64,000 bases of DNA from Kocuria subflava (GTDB taxonomy: Bacteria > Actinomycetota > Actinomycetes > Actinomycetales > Micrococcaceae), in contig NZ_JAAVUN010000002.1 in assembly GCF_012163155.1 (NCBI RefSeq), positions 169,075 through 233,074 of the forward strand, written 5' to 3'. Of this stretch, positions 18,242 through 29,088 are shown piece by piece. Numbering within the stretch: position 1 is the stretch's first letter; every line of letters starts with the position of its first letter. The position numbers and the translations under genes were made by a program. A model generated the notes under the pieces. That model searched no databases. It was not told the DNA's origin and worked only from the letters and a program-made list of their open reading frames with translations.

Positions 18242-18924
18242 AGCTGTACCGGGCAACTCAAAAAGCAGTGGGCCACCTGTTCCGGTTGGTGTGTCGGCCG
18301 GTCATCACAGGGCAGGAGAACTTTCCTGCCACCGGTCCCGTGATCGTGGCCTCCAATCACCTGTCCTTCCTGGACGGCATCATCGTCTCCGCGTTGATGC
18401 CACGCCGGGTGGGGTTCATCACCAAGGCGTCTCTTGCCAATGCCCCCGGCATCAAGGGCAAGGTCATGACTTTTGTCTACAACATTCTGGGATTGATTCC
18501 GGTGGACCGCTCCGGACAGTCCGAATCCGTGACCGCCCTGGACCCCGCCTTGAAGTTGCTGGCAGACGGCGGAGTCTTTGGAGTGTTCCCGGAAGGCACA
18601 CGATCCCGTGACGGTCGGCTCTACCGCGGACGCAGTGGCGTGGCCTTCACAGCCTTGTCCACCGGGGCCCCCGTGGTCCCTGTGGCCCTCAAGGGCACGG
18701 AACGTTTGCAGAAACCCGGCTCCCGCATGATCGTGCCGCGCAAGTTTGAGCTGCACATCGGCAAGCCGCTGCAGATCGACCGGGTGGACGGGCGCCAGAC
18801 CGGCGCGCAGCGCCGCGCCGTCGTGGATCGGGTGATGGACGCCATTGCCGAGCTCTCCGGCCAGGAGCGCGCCGACACCTACAACACGCCGCCTTCTGTG
18901 GAGCGTGACGCTGCTCGTGGCTGA
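18238..18924 (+). CDS. 1-acyl-sn-glycerol-3-phosphate acyltransferase (PlsC family)
   Basis: Membrane-associated acyltransferase that probably adds the second acyl chain to lysophosphatidic acid. The catalytic NHxxxxD motif is present as NHLSFLDG near residue 39, and the substrate-binding [10 protein letters not shown] motif near residue 118. 228 residues, normal length. The GTG at 18238 overlaps the uvrA stop by 4 bases and follows a GGGGGAG binding site inside uvrA, so it is translationally coupled. uvrC starts before its stop, giving a compact uvrA-plsC-uvrC operon. Other lysophospholipid acyltransferases of the family cannot be excluded. Confidence 0.88.
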   Translation: MKLYRATQKAVGHLFRLVCRPVITGQENFPATGPVIVASNHLSFLDGIIVSALMPRRVGFITKASLANAPGIKGKVMTFVYNILGLIPVDRSGQSESVTALDPALKLLADGGVFGVFPEGTRSRDGRLYRGRSGVAFTALSTGAPVVPVALKGTERLQKPGSRMIVPRKFELHIGKPLQIDRVDGRQTGAQRRAVVDRVMDAIAELSGQERADTYNTPPSVERDAARG

Positions 18925-20986
18925 TCCACGGAGCTACCGGCCTGCGCGGGGGGACATTCCCACGGATCCCGGTGTGTACCGGTTCCGGGACGCCACGGGC
19001 CGGGTCATCTACGTGGGCAAGGCCAAGAACCTGCGCAACAGGCTCTCCAGTTACTTTGCCCCGCTGCACTCGTTGGCACCCAAGACCCGCACCATGGTGA
19101 CAACCGCCGCCGGTGTGGAATGGGTGGTGGTCAGCTCGGAGCTGGAGTCCCTGCAGCTGGAGTACACCTGGATCAAGCAGTTCCAACCGCGGTTCAACAT
19201 TGCCTACCGGGATGACAAGTCCTATCCGTACCTGGCAGTGACCATGGGGGAGAAGGTACCCCGGGCGTTGGTGACTCGCGGAACCAAGAAGAAGGGCACC
19301 CGTTACTTCGGTCCGTACTCCCAGGCGTGGGCCATCCGGGAAACCCTGGATGCCGTGCTGCGAGTTTTCCCCGTACGCTCCTGCGCCCCGGGCGTGTACC
19401 GCCGCGCTGAACGCTCAGGGCGCCCGTGCTTGTTGGGTTACATCGGCAAATGCACCGCACCGTGCGTGGGGGAGATCTCCCAGGAGGATCACCGCGCGCT
19501 GGTCGAGGACCTGTGCCAGTTCATGGCGGGTCGGGCGGAGCCGTTCATCAAGGAACTCGAAGAGAAGATGATGGCAGCCGCAGCCGTCCAAGACTTTGAG
19601 ACCGCTGCGGCCCGGCGCGACGACGTCGAAGCCCTCCGTAAGGCCTTCGAGCGCAATGCCGTGGTGCTCTCCGATGCCGTGGATGCCGACTTCTTTGCGT
19701 TGGCCGATGATGAACTCGAAGCCGCCGTCCAGGTCTTCCACGTGCGCGGTGGACGCATCCGTGGCCAGCGCGGATGGGTCACGGAGAAGGTGGAGGAAAC
19801 GGACAGCGCCCACCTGCTGGAGGCGTTGTTGCAACAGGTCTACGGGGAGGGGGCCGCGGACAGCATCACCGGTGCAGAGCTCAAGGCTCAGGCAGCACGC
19901 GAGGAGCGCGGTTCCCACCACCGTCCGCGGACCGTGGAGTTGGACTACCGCGAGGATCTGATACCGCGCACGGTGTTGGTCTCCCACCCGGTTCAGGAGG
20001 CCGAGCAGTTGGAGCAATGGCTCAGTGAACTGCGCGGCTCCAAGGTCACCATCTCCACGCCCCAGCGCGGGGACAAAGCCCATCTGATGGCGACGGTGCA
20101 GGAGAACGCCCGGCAGGCGTTGGCGCTGCACAAATCCCGGCGAGCCGGTGACATCACCACTCGCTCCGCATCCCTCCAGCAGCTGCAGGAAGCACTGGAT
20201 CTGCCCGATGCCCTGATGCGCATCGAGTGCTACGACATCTCCCATGTGCAGGGCACCAATGTGGTGGCCTCCATGGTGGTCTTCGAGGACGGACTGCCCC
20301 GTAAGGCCGAGTACCGCAAGTTCTCCATCACCGGGGAGGCCGCACGGGATGACACGGCGGCCATGTACGACGTCATTCATCGCCGGTTCAGCAGGCATCT
20401 GGCCCAGCAGGAGGAACAACAGCAGGAGTGCGCACCCACCACCGGAGCCTTGGACCCAGACTCCCTGGACACGGATCCCGCGGCCCGGAAACGGTTTGCC
20501 TACCCGCCCAACCTGGTGGTGGTGGACGGTGGTCCGCCACAGGTGGCTGCTGCCTCCCGAGCCCTGGAGGATCTGGGGGTGGTGGACGTTGCCGTGGTGG
20601 GTTTGGCCAAGCGCCTGGAAGAGGTGTGGGTTCCGGATGACGAGTTCCCGGTGATTCTTCCCCGAGCCTCCGAGGCCTTGTACCTGATGCAGCGTGTCCG
20701 GGATGAAGCCCACCGCTTTGCCATCACCTTCCACCGGGCCAAGCGCGGGAAGTCCATGATCGCCTCCGTACTGGATGAACTGCCTGGTGTTGGACCGGCC
20801 AAGCAAAAGGCCCTGCTCAAACACTTTGGTTCGGCCAAGAAGCTCAAGTCCGCACGGCTGGAGGAGATCCAGGAGGTGCCCGGCTTCGGCCCGGCCCTGG
20901 CCGCCAAGGTGATGGCTGCCATCCATCAGGATGACGACACGGCACAATCGGCCGTCAACATGGCCACTGGCGAAATCATGGACTGA
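18917..20986 (+). CDS. uvrC: UvrABC system protein C (excision endonuclease)
   Basis: Makes both incisions around the lesion in nucleotide excision repair. The 689-residue protein shows the GIY-YIG nuclease domain at the N-terminus (GVYRFRD...[17 protein letters not shown]), the UVR motif for UvrB contact around residues 210-245, the RNase H-like 5'-nuclease domain ([11 protein letters not shown] with the catalytic Asp, and VVVDGGPPQ), and two C-terminal helix-hairpin-helix motifs ([29 protein letters not shown]). An acidic Gln-rich insert of about 30 residues precedes the DGG motif. The GTG at 18917 overlaps plsC by 8 bases; GTG 18905 is an alternative. Confidence 0.95.
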   Translation: MADPRSYRPARGDIPTDPGVYRFRDATGRVIYVGKAKNLRNRLSSYFAPLHSLAPKTRTMVTTAAGVEWVVVSSELESLQLEYTWIKQFQPRFNIAYRDDKSYPYLAVTMGEKVPRALVTRGTKKKGTRYFGPYSQAWAIRETLDAVLRVFPVRSCAPGVYRRAERSGRPCLLGYIGKCTAPCVGEISQEDHRALVEDLCQFMAGRAEPFIKELEEKMMAAAAVQDFETAAARRDDVEALRKAFERNAVVLSDAVDADFFALADDELEAAVQVFHVRGGRIRGQRGWVTEKVEETDSAHLLEALLQQVYGEGAADSITGAELKAQAAREERGSHHRPRTVELDYREDLIPRTVLVSHPVQEAEQLEQWLSELRGSKVTISTPQRGDKAHLMATVQENARQALALHKSRRAGDITTRSASLQQLQEALDLPDALMRIECYDISHVQGTNVVASMVVFEDGLPRKAEYRKFSITGEAARDDTAAMYDVIHRRFSRHLAQQEEQQQECAPTTGALDPDSLDTDPAARKRFAYPPNLVVVDGGPPQVAAASRALEDLGVVDVAVVGLAKRLEEVWVPDDEFPVILPRASEALYLMQRVRDEAHRFAITFHRAKRGKSMIASVLDELPGVGPAKQKALLKHFGSAKKLKSARLEEIQEVPGFGPALAAKVMAAIHQDDDTAQSAVNMATGEIMD

Positions 20987-21013
20987 CTCTCCTGTGGCGT
21001 CGGTGCCTCCCGA

Positions 21014-21019
21014 TAAACT
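21014..21019 (+). promoter_or_regulatory. -10 box of a probable leaderless rapZ promoter
   Basis: TAAACT, six bases, GTG start at 21026. Confidence 0.55.
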
Positions 21020-21025
21020 GGGACA

Positions 21026-21973
21026 GTGACGCATGAGATCCCTGCCCAGGAACCTGTCCAGTCCTCGTCCCCATCCACGTCCGAGTCCAATCGAGTGGCC
21101 CAGCCCGATCGCAAAGCCGAATTGCTGGTGGTCACCGGAATGTCCGGTGCCGGGCGTTCCACGGCTGCCAATGCACTGGAGGACCAGGGTTGGTACGTGG
21201 TGGACAACCTTCCACCGCAAATGCTGCAGACCCTGGCGGACCTTGTCTCCCGCACTCCGGAAGCCATCCCGCGCCTCGCCGTGGTGATCGATGTCCGCGG
21301 AAAGGCGCTGTTCAACGACATGCGGGAAACCCTGGCCGCCATGGAGGCCAGCGGCGTGGAGTTCTCCGTGTTGTTCCTGGAGGCCTCGGATGAATCCTTG
21401 GTGGCCCGTTACGAACATCAGCGCCGCCCGCACCCCCTCCAGGCGGGTGGCCGGATCATGGACGGGATTGCCGCCGAACGCGCTCTGCTCAAGGACCTGC
21501 GCGAGTCCGCAGACATTGTCCTGGACACTTCCACGTACAACGTGCACGCATTGTCCAAGGCCGTGGCGGACCTCTACACCACGGATGGCCCGGTGGTGCT
21601 GCACCTGACCGTCATGAGTTTCGGCTTCAAGTACGGGCTGCCGGCGGATGCCAATTACGTGGCCGACGTCCGATTCATCCCCAATCCCCACTGGGTGCCT
21701 GCCTTGCGGCCCCGTACGGGCAAGGATGTTGAAGTCCGCGACTACGTGTTCAAGGAGGAGGGCACCCGCAAGTTCGTGGAGATGTTCACTTCCATGTTGG
21801 AGCCGGTGTTCAACGGATACCGCACGGAGAACAAGCACTACGCCACCATCGCCATTGGCTGCACCGGTGGTAAGCACAGGTCGGTGGCCGTCACGGAGGA
21901 AGTCGCACGGCGGCTGTCCAAGTTCCCGCGGGTCACGGTGAACGTGGAGCACCGGGACATCGGGCGGGAATGA
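21026..21973 (+). CDS. rapZ: RapZ (YvcJ) family nucleotide-binding protein
   Basis: P-loop protein of the RapZ/YvcJ family; in E. coli RapZ controls glucosamine-6-phosphate synthase mRNA through small RNAs, in Gram-positives the role is less clear. Seen: Walker A-like GMSGAGRST near residue 36, the conserved VDNLPP segment, SFGFKYGLP, and the C-terminal phosphate-binding pocket [11 protein letters not shown] near residue 288. 315 residues with a variable Ser-rich N-terminus. The GTG is directly preceded by a -10 box. rapZ-yvcK-whiA is a classic actinobacterial and firmicute cluster; yvcK begins one base after the rapZ stop. Confidence 0.94.
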   Translation: MTHEIPAQEPVQSSSPSTSESNRVAQPDRKAELLVVTGMSGAGRSTAANALEDQGWYVVDNLPPQMLQTLADLVSRTPEAIPRLAVVIDVRGKALFNDMRETLAAMEASGVEFSVLFLEASDESLVARYEHQRRPHPLQAGGRIMDGIAAERALLKDLRESADIVLDTSTYNVHALSKAVADLYTTDGPVVLHLTVMSFGFKYGLPADANYVADVRFIPNPHWVPALRPRTGKDVEVRDYVFKEEGTRKFVEMFTSMLEPVFNGYRTENKHYATIAIGCTGGKHRSVAVTEEVARRLSKFPRVTVNVEHRDIGRE

Positions 21974-21974
21974 G

Positions 21975-23057
21975 ATGACCACTTCCGCCTCCGGCTCGTT
22001 CTACCCGGATTTGCCCACAGGTTCCATTCCCACGGGTTCCATTCCCACAGTGCCCTTCACGGCACCGCGTGCTGATCGCACCCGTGCTCGGGAGCGGGAT
22101 GACGTTCCTGCCCGCCCCCACCGCGGTGCAGGCAAAGCCGTGGTGGCGCTGGGTGGTGGCCACGGGCTGTCGGCGTCGTTGTCTGCATTGCGTTTGCTGA
22201 CCAATCACCTCACGGCTGTTGTCACCGTGGCCGACGACGGCGGATCCTCCGGGCGGTTGCGTGAGGAACTGGAGGTTCTGCCGCCGGGGGATCTGAGGAT
22301 GGCGTTGTCTGCCCTGTGTGACGATTCCGACTGGGGCATGACCTGGCGGGATGTGATGCAGCACCGATTCGGTGCCCTGCCCGAGCACAACACACCCCTG
22401 GAAGGGCACGCGCTGGGCAACCTGTTGATCGTGACCTTGTGGGAATTGCTGGGAGACCCGGTGGAGGGGCTGCGCTGGGCCGGTGCTCTGCTGCGGGCCC
22501 AAGGGCAGGTGCTGCCCATGTCGATCACACCACTGGTGATCGAGGGAGATGTGGAAGGCACGGACGGTGTTCGCACCGTCACCGGTCAGGTGGCGCTGGC
22601 CAAGGAGCCGTTCGTGAAAAACGTACGGCTGCAACCCCCGGGAGCCGTCGTGTGCAAGCAGGCCCTGGATGCCGTGGAGGCCGCCGACTGCGTGATTCTG
22701 GGCCCCGGTTCTTGGCACACCTCCGTGTTGCCGCACCTGCTGCTGCCGGAATTGCGCCAGGCCTTGGCCCACACGGAGGGGCAGCGGGTGATCACCATGA
22801 ACTTGTCCCGTGACGCAGAAACTGCCGGAAAGACCAGTGCTCAGGAACTGCAGGTCCTGCACGATCATGCACCGGAACTGCGCATCGACGCCGTGGTGGT
22901 TGACCCCAGTGCGGTGGAGGACCGTGCCCACCTGGAAGAGGTGGCCGCGGCCATGGGCGCGGCAGTGCACTTTGCGGACTTGCGCCGTGGCTCCGGGCAG
23001 CAGGTGCACTCACCGTTCAAACTTGCCGCCGCATACCAGGAGGTCATGGGCGGCTGA
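21975..23057 (+). CDS. yvcK: YvcK/CofD-like gluconeogenesis factor
   Basis: YvcK (CuvA in mycobacteria) binds UDP-sugars and is needed for growth on gluconeogenic carbon and for cell-wall regulation. The 360-residue protein has the CofD-like fold signatures: VALGGGHGLSASL near residue 57, VADDGGSSGRLR near 86, and ILGPGSWHTSVLPHLL around 239, where family members have GPGS.YTS. The first 50 residues are low-complexity, with a short GSIPT tandem repeat. The ATG starts one base after the rapZ stop. Confidence 0.93.
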   Translation: MTTSASGSFYPDLPTGSIPTGSIPTVPFTAPRADRTRARERDDVPARPHRGAGKAVVALGGGHGLSASLSALRLLTNHLTAVVTVADDGGSSGRLREELEVLPPGDLRMALSALCDDSDWGMTWRDVMQHRFGALPEHNTPLEGHALGNLLIVTLWELLGDPVEGLRWAGALLRAQGQVLPMSITPLVIEGDVEGTDGVRTVTGQVALAKEPFVKNVRLQPPGAVVCKQALDAVEAADCVILGPGSWHTSVLPHLLLPELRQALAHTEGQRVITMNLSRDAETAGKTSAQELQVLHDHAPELRIDAVVVDPSAVEDRAHLEEVAAAMGAAVHFADLRRGSGQQVHSPFKLAAAYQEVMGG

Positions 23058-23164
23058 AGGCTCCCATCACACAAGTGGTGCTCTGCGGGTAGCCTATGGG
23101 GGATCTGTTTGCGGGGATGCTCTGCCCACAGATCAGGCCATGACCCCGTGCGGAAAGGAATCAG

Positions 23165-24148
23165 ATGTCGCTGACGGCATCGGTCAAGGACGAGTTGGCG
23201 CGGCTGGAGACCAAGAAGGCCTCCGAACGCCGGGCCGAACTATCAACCGTTCTGCGATTCTCAGGTGGTCTGCACATTGTCTCCGGCCGCATCGTGGTGG
23301 AAGTTGAACTGGACTCCGCTGCCGTGGCCCGGCGCCTGCGCGCCACCATCATGGAAGAGTTCGGACACACCTGCGAACTCGGCGTGATCAGCGGTGGGGG
23401 ATTGCGCCGCGGCAATCACTACGTGTTGCGCGTGGTCCGTGACGGGGAGGCCTTGGCCCGCCGTACCGGCCTGCTGGACTCTCACGGCCGCCCCGTCCGC
23501 GGCTTGCCACCGGTGATCGTCAACGGCTCGATCGGGGATGCCGAGGCCGTGCTGCGCGGCGCCTTCCTCTCCCACGGCTCGTTGACCGAACCCGGCCGGT
23601 CCGCCGCCATGGAGTTCACCTGCCCGGGACCGGAGGCCGCCCTGGCTCTGGTGGGTGCCGCACGCCGCCTGGACGTGATTGCCAAAGCGCGCGAGGTCCG
23701 CGGGGGAGATCGCGTGGTCATTCGCGACGGCGATGCCATCGCCACGCTGCTGACCCACATGGGCGCACATGACACGTTGCTGACGTGGGAGGACCGGCGT
23801 CTGCGCAAGGAGGTCCGGGCCACCGCCAACCGTCTGGCCAATTTTGACGACGCCAATTTGCGCCGCTCCGCCCAGGCCGCCGTGGCAGCGGGAGCGCGCG
23901 TGGAGCGCGCTCTGGAACTGCTGGGCGACGACGTCCCGGACCACCTGCGCGCGGCCGGCCAGCTGCGCTTGGCCAACAAGCAGGCCAGCCTGGATGAGTT
24001 GGGGCGGTTGTCCGATCCCATCCTGACCAAGGACGCCATTGCCGGTCGTATCCGCAGGCTGCTGGCCATGGCCGATCGCCGCGCCGAGGAACTGGGCGTT
24101 CCCGGAACGGAGGCCAGCGTGGGGCACGAGGTCGAGCACGGTCTGTGA
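23165..24148 (+). CDS. whiA: WhiA, sporulation/cell-division regulator
   Basis: DNA-binding protein with a degenerate LAGLIDADG endonuclease fold and a C-terminal HTH, present in nearly all Gram-positives; it governs sporulation septation in Streptomyces. The 327-residue protein has the expected layout: N-terminal part to about residue 120, the LAGLIDADG-like GAFLSHGSL near 137, and the HTH with [16 protein letters not shown] and the [11 protein letters not shown] end. The ATG is preceded by GGAAAGGA. It lies 107 bases after yvcK; a TAGCCT -10 box at 23090 could give it its own transcript. Confidence 0.95.
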   Translation: MSLTASVKDELARLETKKASERRAELSTVLRFSGGLHIVSGRIVVEVELDSAAVARRLRATIMEEFGHTCELGVISGGGLRRGNHYVLRVVRDGEALARRTGLLDSHGRPVRGLPPVIVNGSIGDAEAVLRGAFLSHGSLTEPGRSAAMEFTCPGPEAALALVGAARRLDVIAKAREVRGGDRVVIRDGDAIATLLTHMGAHDTLLTWEDRRLRKEVRATANRLANFDDANLRRSAQAAVAAGARVERALELLGDDVPDHLRAAGQLRLANKQASLDELGRLSDPILTKDAIAGRIRRLLAMADRRAEELGVPGTEASVGHEVEHGL

Positions 24149-25505
<1,357 letters not shown>

Positions 25506-25580
25506 TTCCGCGCCAGGATTGTCCGCGCCGTTACGTGGTCATGAACCGGTACCGGACAACGGGCAACCTCCGCTGATGGA

Positions 25581-25621
25581 CGCGCGAGGTGTGCGCAGCA
25601 CCGCTGCGGGCACCCCGCGCG
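25581..25621 (+). terminator. Large hairpin between gap and pgk
   Basis: A 19-bp imperfect stem (25581-25599 with 25603-25621; two mismatches, one G-U) and a three-base loop. A smaller TTGTCCG/CGGACAA pair lies upstream (25519-25559). No clear U tract. It could partly end transcription after gap so that gap is made in excess over pgk and tpi. Confidence 0.5.
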
Positions 25622-25689
25622 TTGTCATTGCTGAACCCATTACCTGTCTTGAACCTGCGATCCATTCCTGAATGAAAGGAACACCTGCC

Positions 25690-26910
25690 ATGGCCAAGTC
25701 CCTGGAAGATCTGCTCAACGAAGGCGTTGAAGGCCGTACCGTCCTGGTGCGCTCAGACTTGAACGTTCCCCTGGACGGCTCCACCGTGACCGACGACGGC
25801 CGCGTGCGCGCCTCCCTGCCCGTGATCGAAAAGCTCTCCAAGGCCGGCGCCCGCGTGATCGTGACCGCCCACCTGGGCCGCCCCAAGGGTGAACCCAACC
25901 CCAAGTATTCAATCGCTCCGGCTGCAGCCAAGCTGGCTGAGCTCTCCGACCTCGACGTGGTCACCGCCACCGACGTCACCGGGGAGGACGCCCAGGCCAA
26001 GGCAGCTGCTCTGACCAACGGCCAGGTGCTGGTGGTGGAGAACGTCCGTTTTGACGCTCGCGAAACCTCCAAGGACGAGGCCGAGCGCACCGAGATGGCC
26101 AAGGAACTGGCGGCCCTCACTGGTGAAAACGGCGCATTCGTAGGAGACGCTTTTGGTGCCGTGCACCGCAAGCATGCCTCCGTCTACGACGTCGCCAAGA
26201 TTCTGCCGGCCTACCTGGGCGATCTGGTCAAGACTGAGGTGGACGTGCTCACCAAGGTCATCTCCAATCCCGAGCGCCCGTTCATTGTGGTCATGGGTGG
26301 ATCCAAGGTCTCTGACAAGCTGGCCGTGATCGAGAACTTGATCGGCAAGGCGGACAAGCTGCTGATCGGAGGCGGCATGGTGTTCACCTTCCTGAAGGCT
26401 CAGGGTTACTCCATTGGTGGCTCCCTGGTGGAAGAAGACCAGGTGGAGACTGTCAAGGGCTACCTGGACAAGGCAACCGCGGCCGGCACGGAGATCGTGC
26501 TGCCCACGGACGTTGTCTACGCCGCTGAGTTCAAGGCTGACGCCAAGCACGAGGTCCGCCCGGTCAACGACATCGAAGGTGGCGAACTGGGCGCAGACGG
26601 CATGGGCCTGGACATCGGTCCGGACTCCGCCAAGGCCTTTGCGGATGCCATTTCCGAGGCCAAGACCATCTTCTGGAACGGCCCAGTGGGTGTGTTCGAG
26701 ATGGAAGCCTTTGCCGGTGGCACCAAGGCCGTTGCGGAAGCTTTGGCCAACGGATCGGGCATGTCCGTGATCGGTGGCGGCGACTCCGCCGCAGCCGTGC
26801 GCACCCTGGGCTTCTCCGATGACCAGTTCGGCCACATCTCCACCGGTGGCGGTGCCTCCCTGGAGTTCATCGAGGGCAAGGACCTCCCCGGCGTTTCCGT
26901 CATCGGCTGA
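25690..26910 (+). CDS. pgk: Phosphoglycerate kinase
   Basis: Transfers the phosphate of 1,3-bisphosphoglycerate to ADP. The 406-residue protein has the substrate motifs RSDLNVPL near residue 22 and HLGRPKG near 63, the hinge and nucleotide motifs GGSKVSDKL near 208, NGPVGVFE near 333 and GGGDSAAAV near 360. The ATG at 25690 has AAAGGA ten bases upstream; an upstream in-frame ATG at 25672 overlaps that site and is not used. It lies between gap and tpiA. Confidence 0.96.
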   Translation: MAKSLEDLLNEGVEGRTVLVRSDLNVPLDGSTVTDDGRVRASLPVIEKLSKAGARVIVTAHLGRPKGEPNPKYSIAPAAAKLAELSDLDVVTATDVTGEDAQAKAAALTNGQVLVVENVRFDARETSKDEAERTEMAKELAALTGENGAFVGDAFGAVHRKHASVYDVAKILPAYLGDLVKTEVDVLTKVISNPERPFIVVMGGSKVSDKLAVIENLIGKADKLLIGGGMVFTFLKAQGYSIGGSLVEEDQVETVKGYLDKATAAGTEIVLPTDVVYAAEFKADAKHEVRPVNDIEGGELGADGMGLDIGPDSAKAFADAISEAKTIFWNGPVGVFEMEAFAGGTKAVAEALANGSGMSVIGGGDSAAAVRTLGFSDDQFGHISTGGGASLEFIEGKDLPGVSVIG

Positions 26911-26955
26911 CGCAGCCGTCAGCCCGGATCACATCACTATCTCTTAGGAGTACAC

Positions 26956-27771
26956 ATGACTTCGCAGACCAACGGTCAGTTCGACCGCACCCCGCTGATT
27001 GCCGGGAACTGGAAGATGAACATGGACCACCAGCAGGGTGTTGCCCTGCTGCAGAAGCTGGCTTGGACGTTGCAGGACGCCAAGCACGACTTCAGTCGTG
27101 TGGAGGTGGCCGTCTTCCCGCCGTTCACGGACATCCGCTCCGTGCAGACCATTGTTGACGGTGATGACCTCAAGGTTGTCTACGGTGGCCAGGACCTCTC
27201 CGACCAGGACTCCGGGGCCTACACCGGTGACATCTCCGGTGAGTTCCTGAAGAAGCTGGGTTGCACCTACGTGCTGGTGGGCCACTCGGAGCGCCGCACC
27301 ATCCACGGTGAATCTGACGAGCAGTGCCTGGCCAAGATCAACGCCGCCTTCCGTCACGACCTTCTGCCCGTGCTGTGCATCGGCGAGGGCCTGGACTCCC
27401 GGAAGGCCGGCGAGCACGTGAGCTTCACCCTGGAGCAGCTGCGCGGATCCATCGCGGGTCTCTCTGCAGAAGAGGTGGCCAAGGTCGTCGTCGCTTACGA
27501 GCCCGTCTGGGCGATCGGCACCGGTGAGGTGGCAGGTCCGGAGGACGCACAGGAAATGGCCCAGGCCATCCGCGCAGATCTGGCCGAGCTCTACGACGCC
27601 GGGACCGCGGACAAGGTTCGGATCCTCTACGGCGGTTCCGTCAAGTCCTCCAATGTGGGAGCCATCCTCAAGGGCAAGGACGTGGACGGTGCCCTGGTGG
27701 GCGGTGCCAGCTTGGATGCTGAGGAGTTTGCTAACATTGCCAAGTTCGAGCAGCACCTGGTCACGGACTGA
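26956..27771 (+). CDS. tpiA: Triosephosphate isomerase
   Basis: Interconverts dihydroxyacetone phosphate and glyceraldehyde-3-phosphate. The 271-residue protein carries GNWKMN (catalytic Lys) at residue 16, GHSERR (catalytic His) around 112, and [10 protein letters not shown] (catalytic Glu and loop 6) around 180, then YGGSVKSSN near the end. ATG with TTAGGAGT eight bases upstream. Last enzyme of the glycolytic group, followed by secG. Confidence 0.96.
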   Translation: MTSQTNGQFDRTPLIAGNWKMNMDHQQGVALLQKLAWTLQDAKHDFSRVEVAVFPPFTDIRSVQTIVDGDDLKVVYGGQDLSDQDSGAYTGDISGEFLKKLGCTYVLVGHSERRTIHGESDEQCLAKINAAFRHDLLPVLCIGEGLDSRKAGEHVSFTLEQLRGSIAGLSAEEVAKVVVAYEPVWAIGTGEVAGPEDAQEMAQAIRADLAELYDAGTADKVRILYGGSVKSSNVGAILKGKDVDGALVGGASLDAEEFANIAKFEQHLVTD

Positions 27772-27826
27772 TCAGGGCTTGAACCCCGACAACCATCTCA
27801 AGGCTGCACGCCTCAAGGACTGAACC

Positions 27827-28087
27827 ATGGATATTCTGCAAGACATCCTGCTGGTGGTGATTGTGCTCACCAGTCTGCTGGCTGTGGTGCTGGTCCTGCT
27901 GAACAAGGGCAAGGGTGGCGGTTTGTCGGACATGTTCGGCGGCGGCATGACACAGTCGTTGAACACCTCCGGCGTCGCGCAGAAGAACCTGGTGCGTCTG
28001 ACCACCACGGTGATCATTGTGTGGGCACTGTGCATTGTGGGCTTTGCCCTGACCATGCGTTTTGCCACCACGGCCGCTGGAGTCTGA
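27827..28087 (+). CDS. secG: Protein-export membrane protein SecG
   Basis: Small subunit of the SecYEG translocon. The 86-residue protein has two hydrophobic segments (about residues 3-25 and 62-82) around a Gly-rich cytosolic loop (NKGKGGGLSDMFGGG), the standard SecG layout. Its place right after tpiA is conserved in actinobacteria. A strong terminator follows at 28109. Confidence 0.9.
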   Translation: MDILQDILLVVIVLTSLLAVVLVLLNKGKGGGLSDMFGGGMTQSLNTSGVAQKNLVRLTTTVIIVWALCIVGFALTMRFATTAAGV

Positions 28088-28108
28088 GCAGCCAACTGGC
28101 TTGAGAAC

Positions 28109-28147
28109 ATGTGAGGCCCGGATCCTTGTGGGATCCGGGCCTCACAT
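28109..28147 (+). terminator. Terminator after secG
   Basis: A perfect 17-bp stem (28109-28125 with 28131-28147) and a 5-base loop, 22 bases past the secG stop. Confidence 0.9.
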
Positions 28148-28159
28148 CTGTGGTGATGC

Positions 28160-28220
28160 GAGTTCTACGCATTGTGGGCCGCCATCGAGAGCTGATGGCG
28201 GTCCACAATGCGTAGAACTC
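28160..28220. repeat. Long hairpin at the end of the pgl-like gene
   Basis: Arms 28160-28186 and 28194-28220 pair over 27 bp with one G-U; loop 7 bases. The right arm reaches into the stop codon of the minus-strand pgl-like gene (28219-28221). Probable terminator of the pentose-phosphate operon, back to back with the secG terminator. Confidence 0.85.
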
Positions 28221-29088
28221 AGTCCTCCGAGGTGGTGAACAGGACCGTGGAGAACTGACCGGAGACACCCAGGCCCTGTGATCCTCCTGCAGTTGTGTTG
28301 CGCACCAACTGCTGAGCTGCTGCCACCTCTTGTGCATCTGAGGCCAACATCCACAAGTGGTGCGAGGTCGAGATCAGGGGCAGAGTCATGGCGATGAGAG
28401 GAGATGGCTCCTGGTGGGAGCCGCACACCACCACGGTAGCCTCATGCATCCGGCCTGGCTCAGGCAACCGGTCTAAATCAAGCGCCTGGGCGCCCGTGGA
28501 ACCTGACATCTGGGCGGCCACAGGCTGGTGAGCACCAACACCCAACAGGGCGATGTCAACGATGGGGAACTCACCCCCGTTGCCGTCAGCGTCAGCGGCC
28601 GCCTTCAACTCCGCCAGGTAGTCAGCGGCGGCATCCTCGGCTGTGAAGAACTGGTCCGAGTCGCCGATCACGTGGACGTTCTCCGGGGGCACCTGGCTGA
28701 GCAACATGAAGTTCTCAGAGGCGGCTGCTGCACGCTGCGCATTGCGCTGTGGGTGCTCCTGGGGAAGGAAGTACTCCTCACACCACCACAGGTCCACGCA
28801 ACTCCAGTCGGGAACGAACTCGGCAGTCCTGGTGGAGGCAGCCAATGCCTGAATGGCGGTGATGACCAGTGGACCGCCAGTCAGCGCCAAGGACGCTCTG
28901 CCGCGGTCCTCCTGCGCCTCCACCAGAACCTGATTGACCCGGGCCGCCACATGCTCCACCAACAGGGCCGTGGTCTGTTCCCTGACAACATCAGGTTGCA
29001 CACCTTCAGCGTTCACACCTTCAGGGTGCACACCCTCCGGTTGCACACCTTCAGGGTGCTCAGGCAGCGCCTTCACCACACACACCAC
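28219..29088 (-). CDS. pgl: 6-phosphogluconolactonase homologue, probably inactive
   Basis: By position (after zwf and opcA) and fold this is the 6-phosphogluconolactonase slot of the pentose-phosphate operon. Overall alignment with Pgl is clear (ALTGG near residue 68, PQRNAQRA, VPPENVHVI, IVDIALLGVG). The active-site residues are not: the family's WW(G)DERF is WWCEEYF (101-107), the GxGxDGHxAS motif with the catalytic His is GVGAHQPVAA (183-192), and the late R(I/V)S(M/L)T motif reads LIAMT. It may be a pseudoenzyme or have a new role. The start is uncertain: several GTG codons at 29076-29088 and in a 15-base repeat are possible. It overlaps the opcA end. Confidence 0.7.
   Translation of the reverse strand: MVCVVKALPEHPEGVQPEGVHPEGVNAEGVQPDVVREQTTALLVEHVAARVNQVLVEAQEDRGRASLALTGGPLVITAIQALAASTRTAEFVPDWSCVDLWWCEEYFLPQEHPQRNAQRAAAASENFMLLSQVPPENVHVIGDSDQFFTAEDAAADYLAELKAAADADGNGGEFPIVDIALLGVGAHQPVAAQMSGSTGAQALDLDRLPEPGRMHEATVVVCGSHQEPSPLIAMTLPLISTSHHLWMLASDAQEVAAAQQLVRNTTAGGSQGLGVSGQFSTVLFTTSED
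28984..29058 (-). repeat. 15-base tandem repeat in the N-terminal part of the pgl-like gene
   Basis: Five 15-base units encode HPEGV, QPEGV, HPEGV, NAEGV and a decayed QPDVV. Copy-number change would keep the frame. Each of the first four units ends in GTG, a possible start codon. Confidence 0.85.

Noticed and set aside
19415..21982. Long open frame antisense to uvrC and rapZ
   Set aside because: It crosses two secure genes and the promoter between them; composition effect.
21975..22130. GSIPT repeats at the start of yvcK as a phase-variable element
   Set aside because: Only two units, in a variable N-terminal region; no sign of effect.
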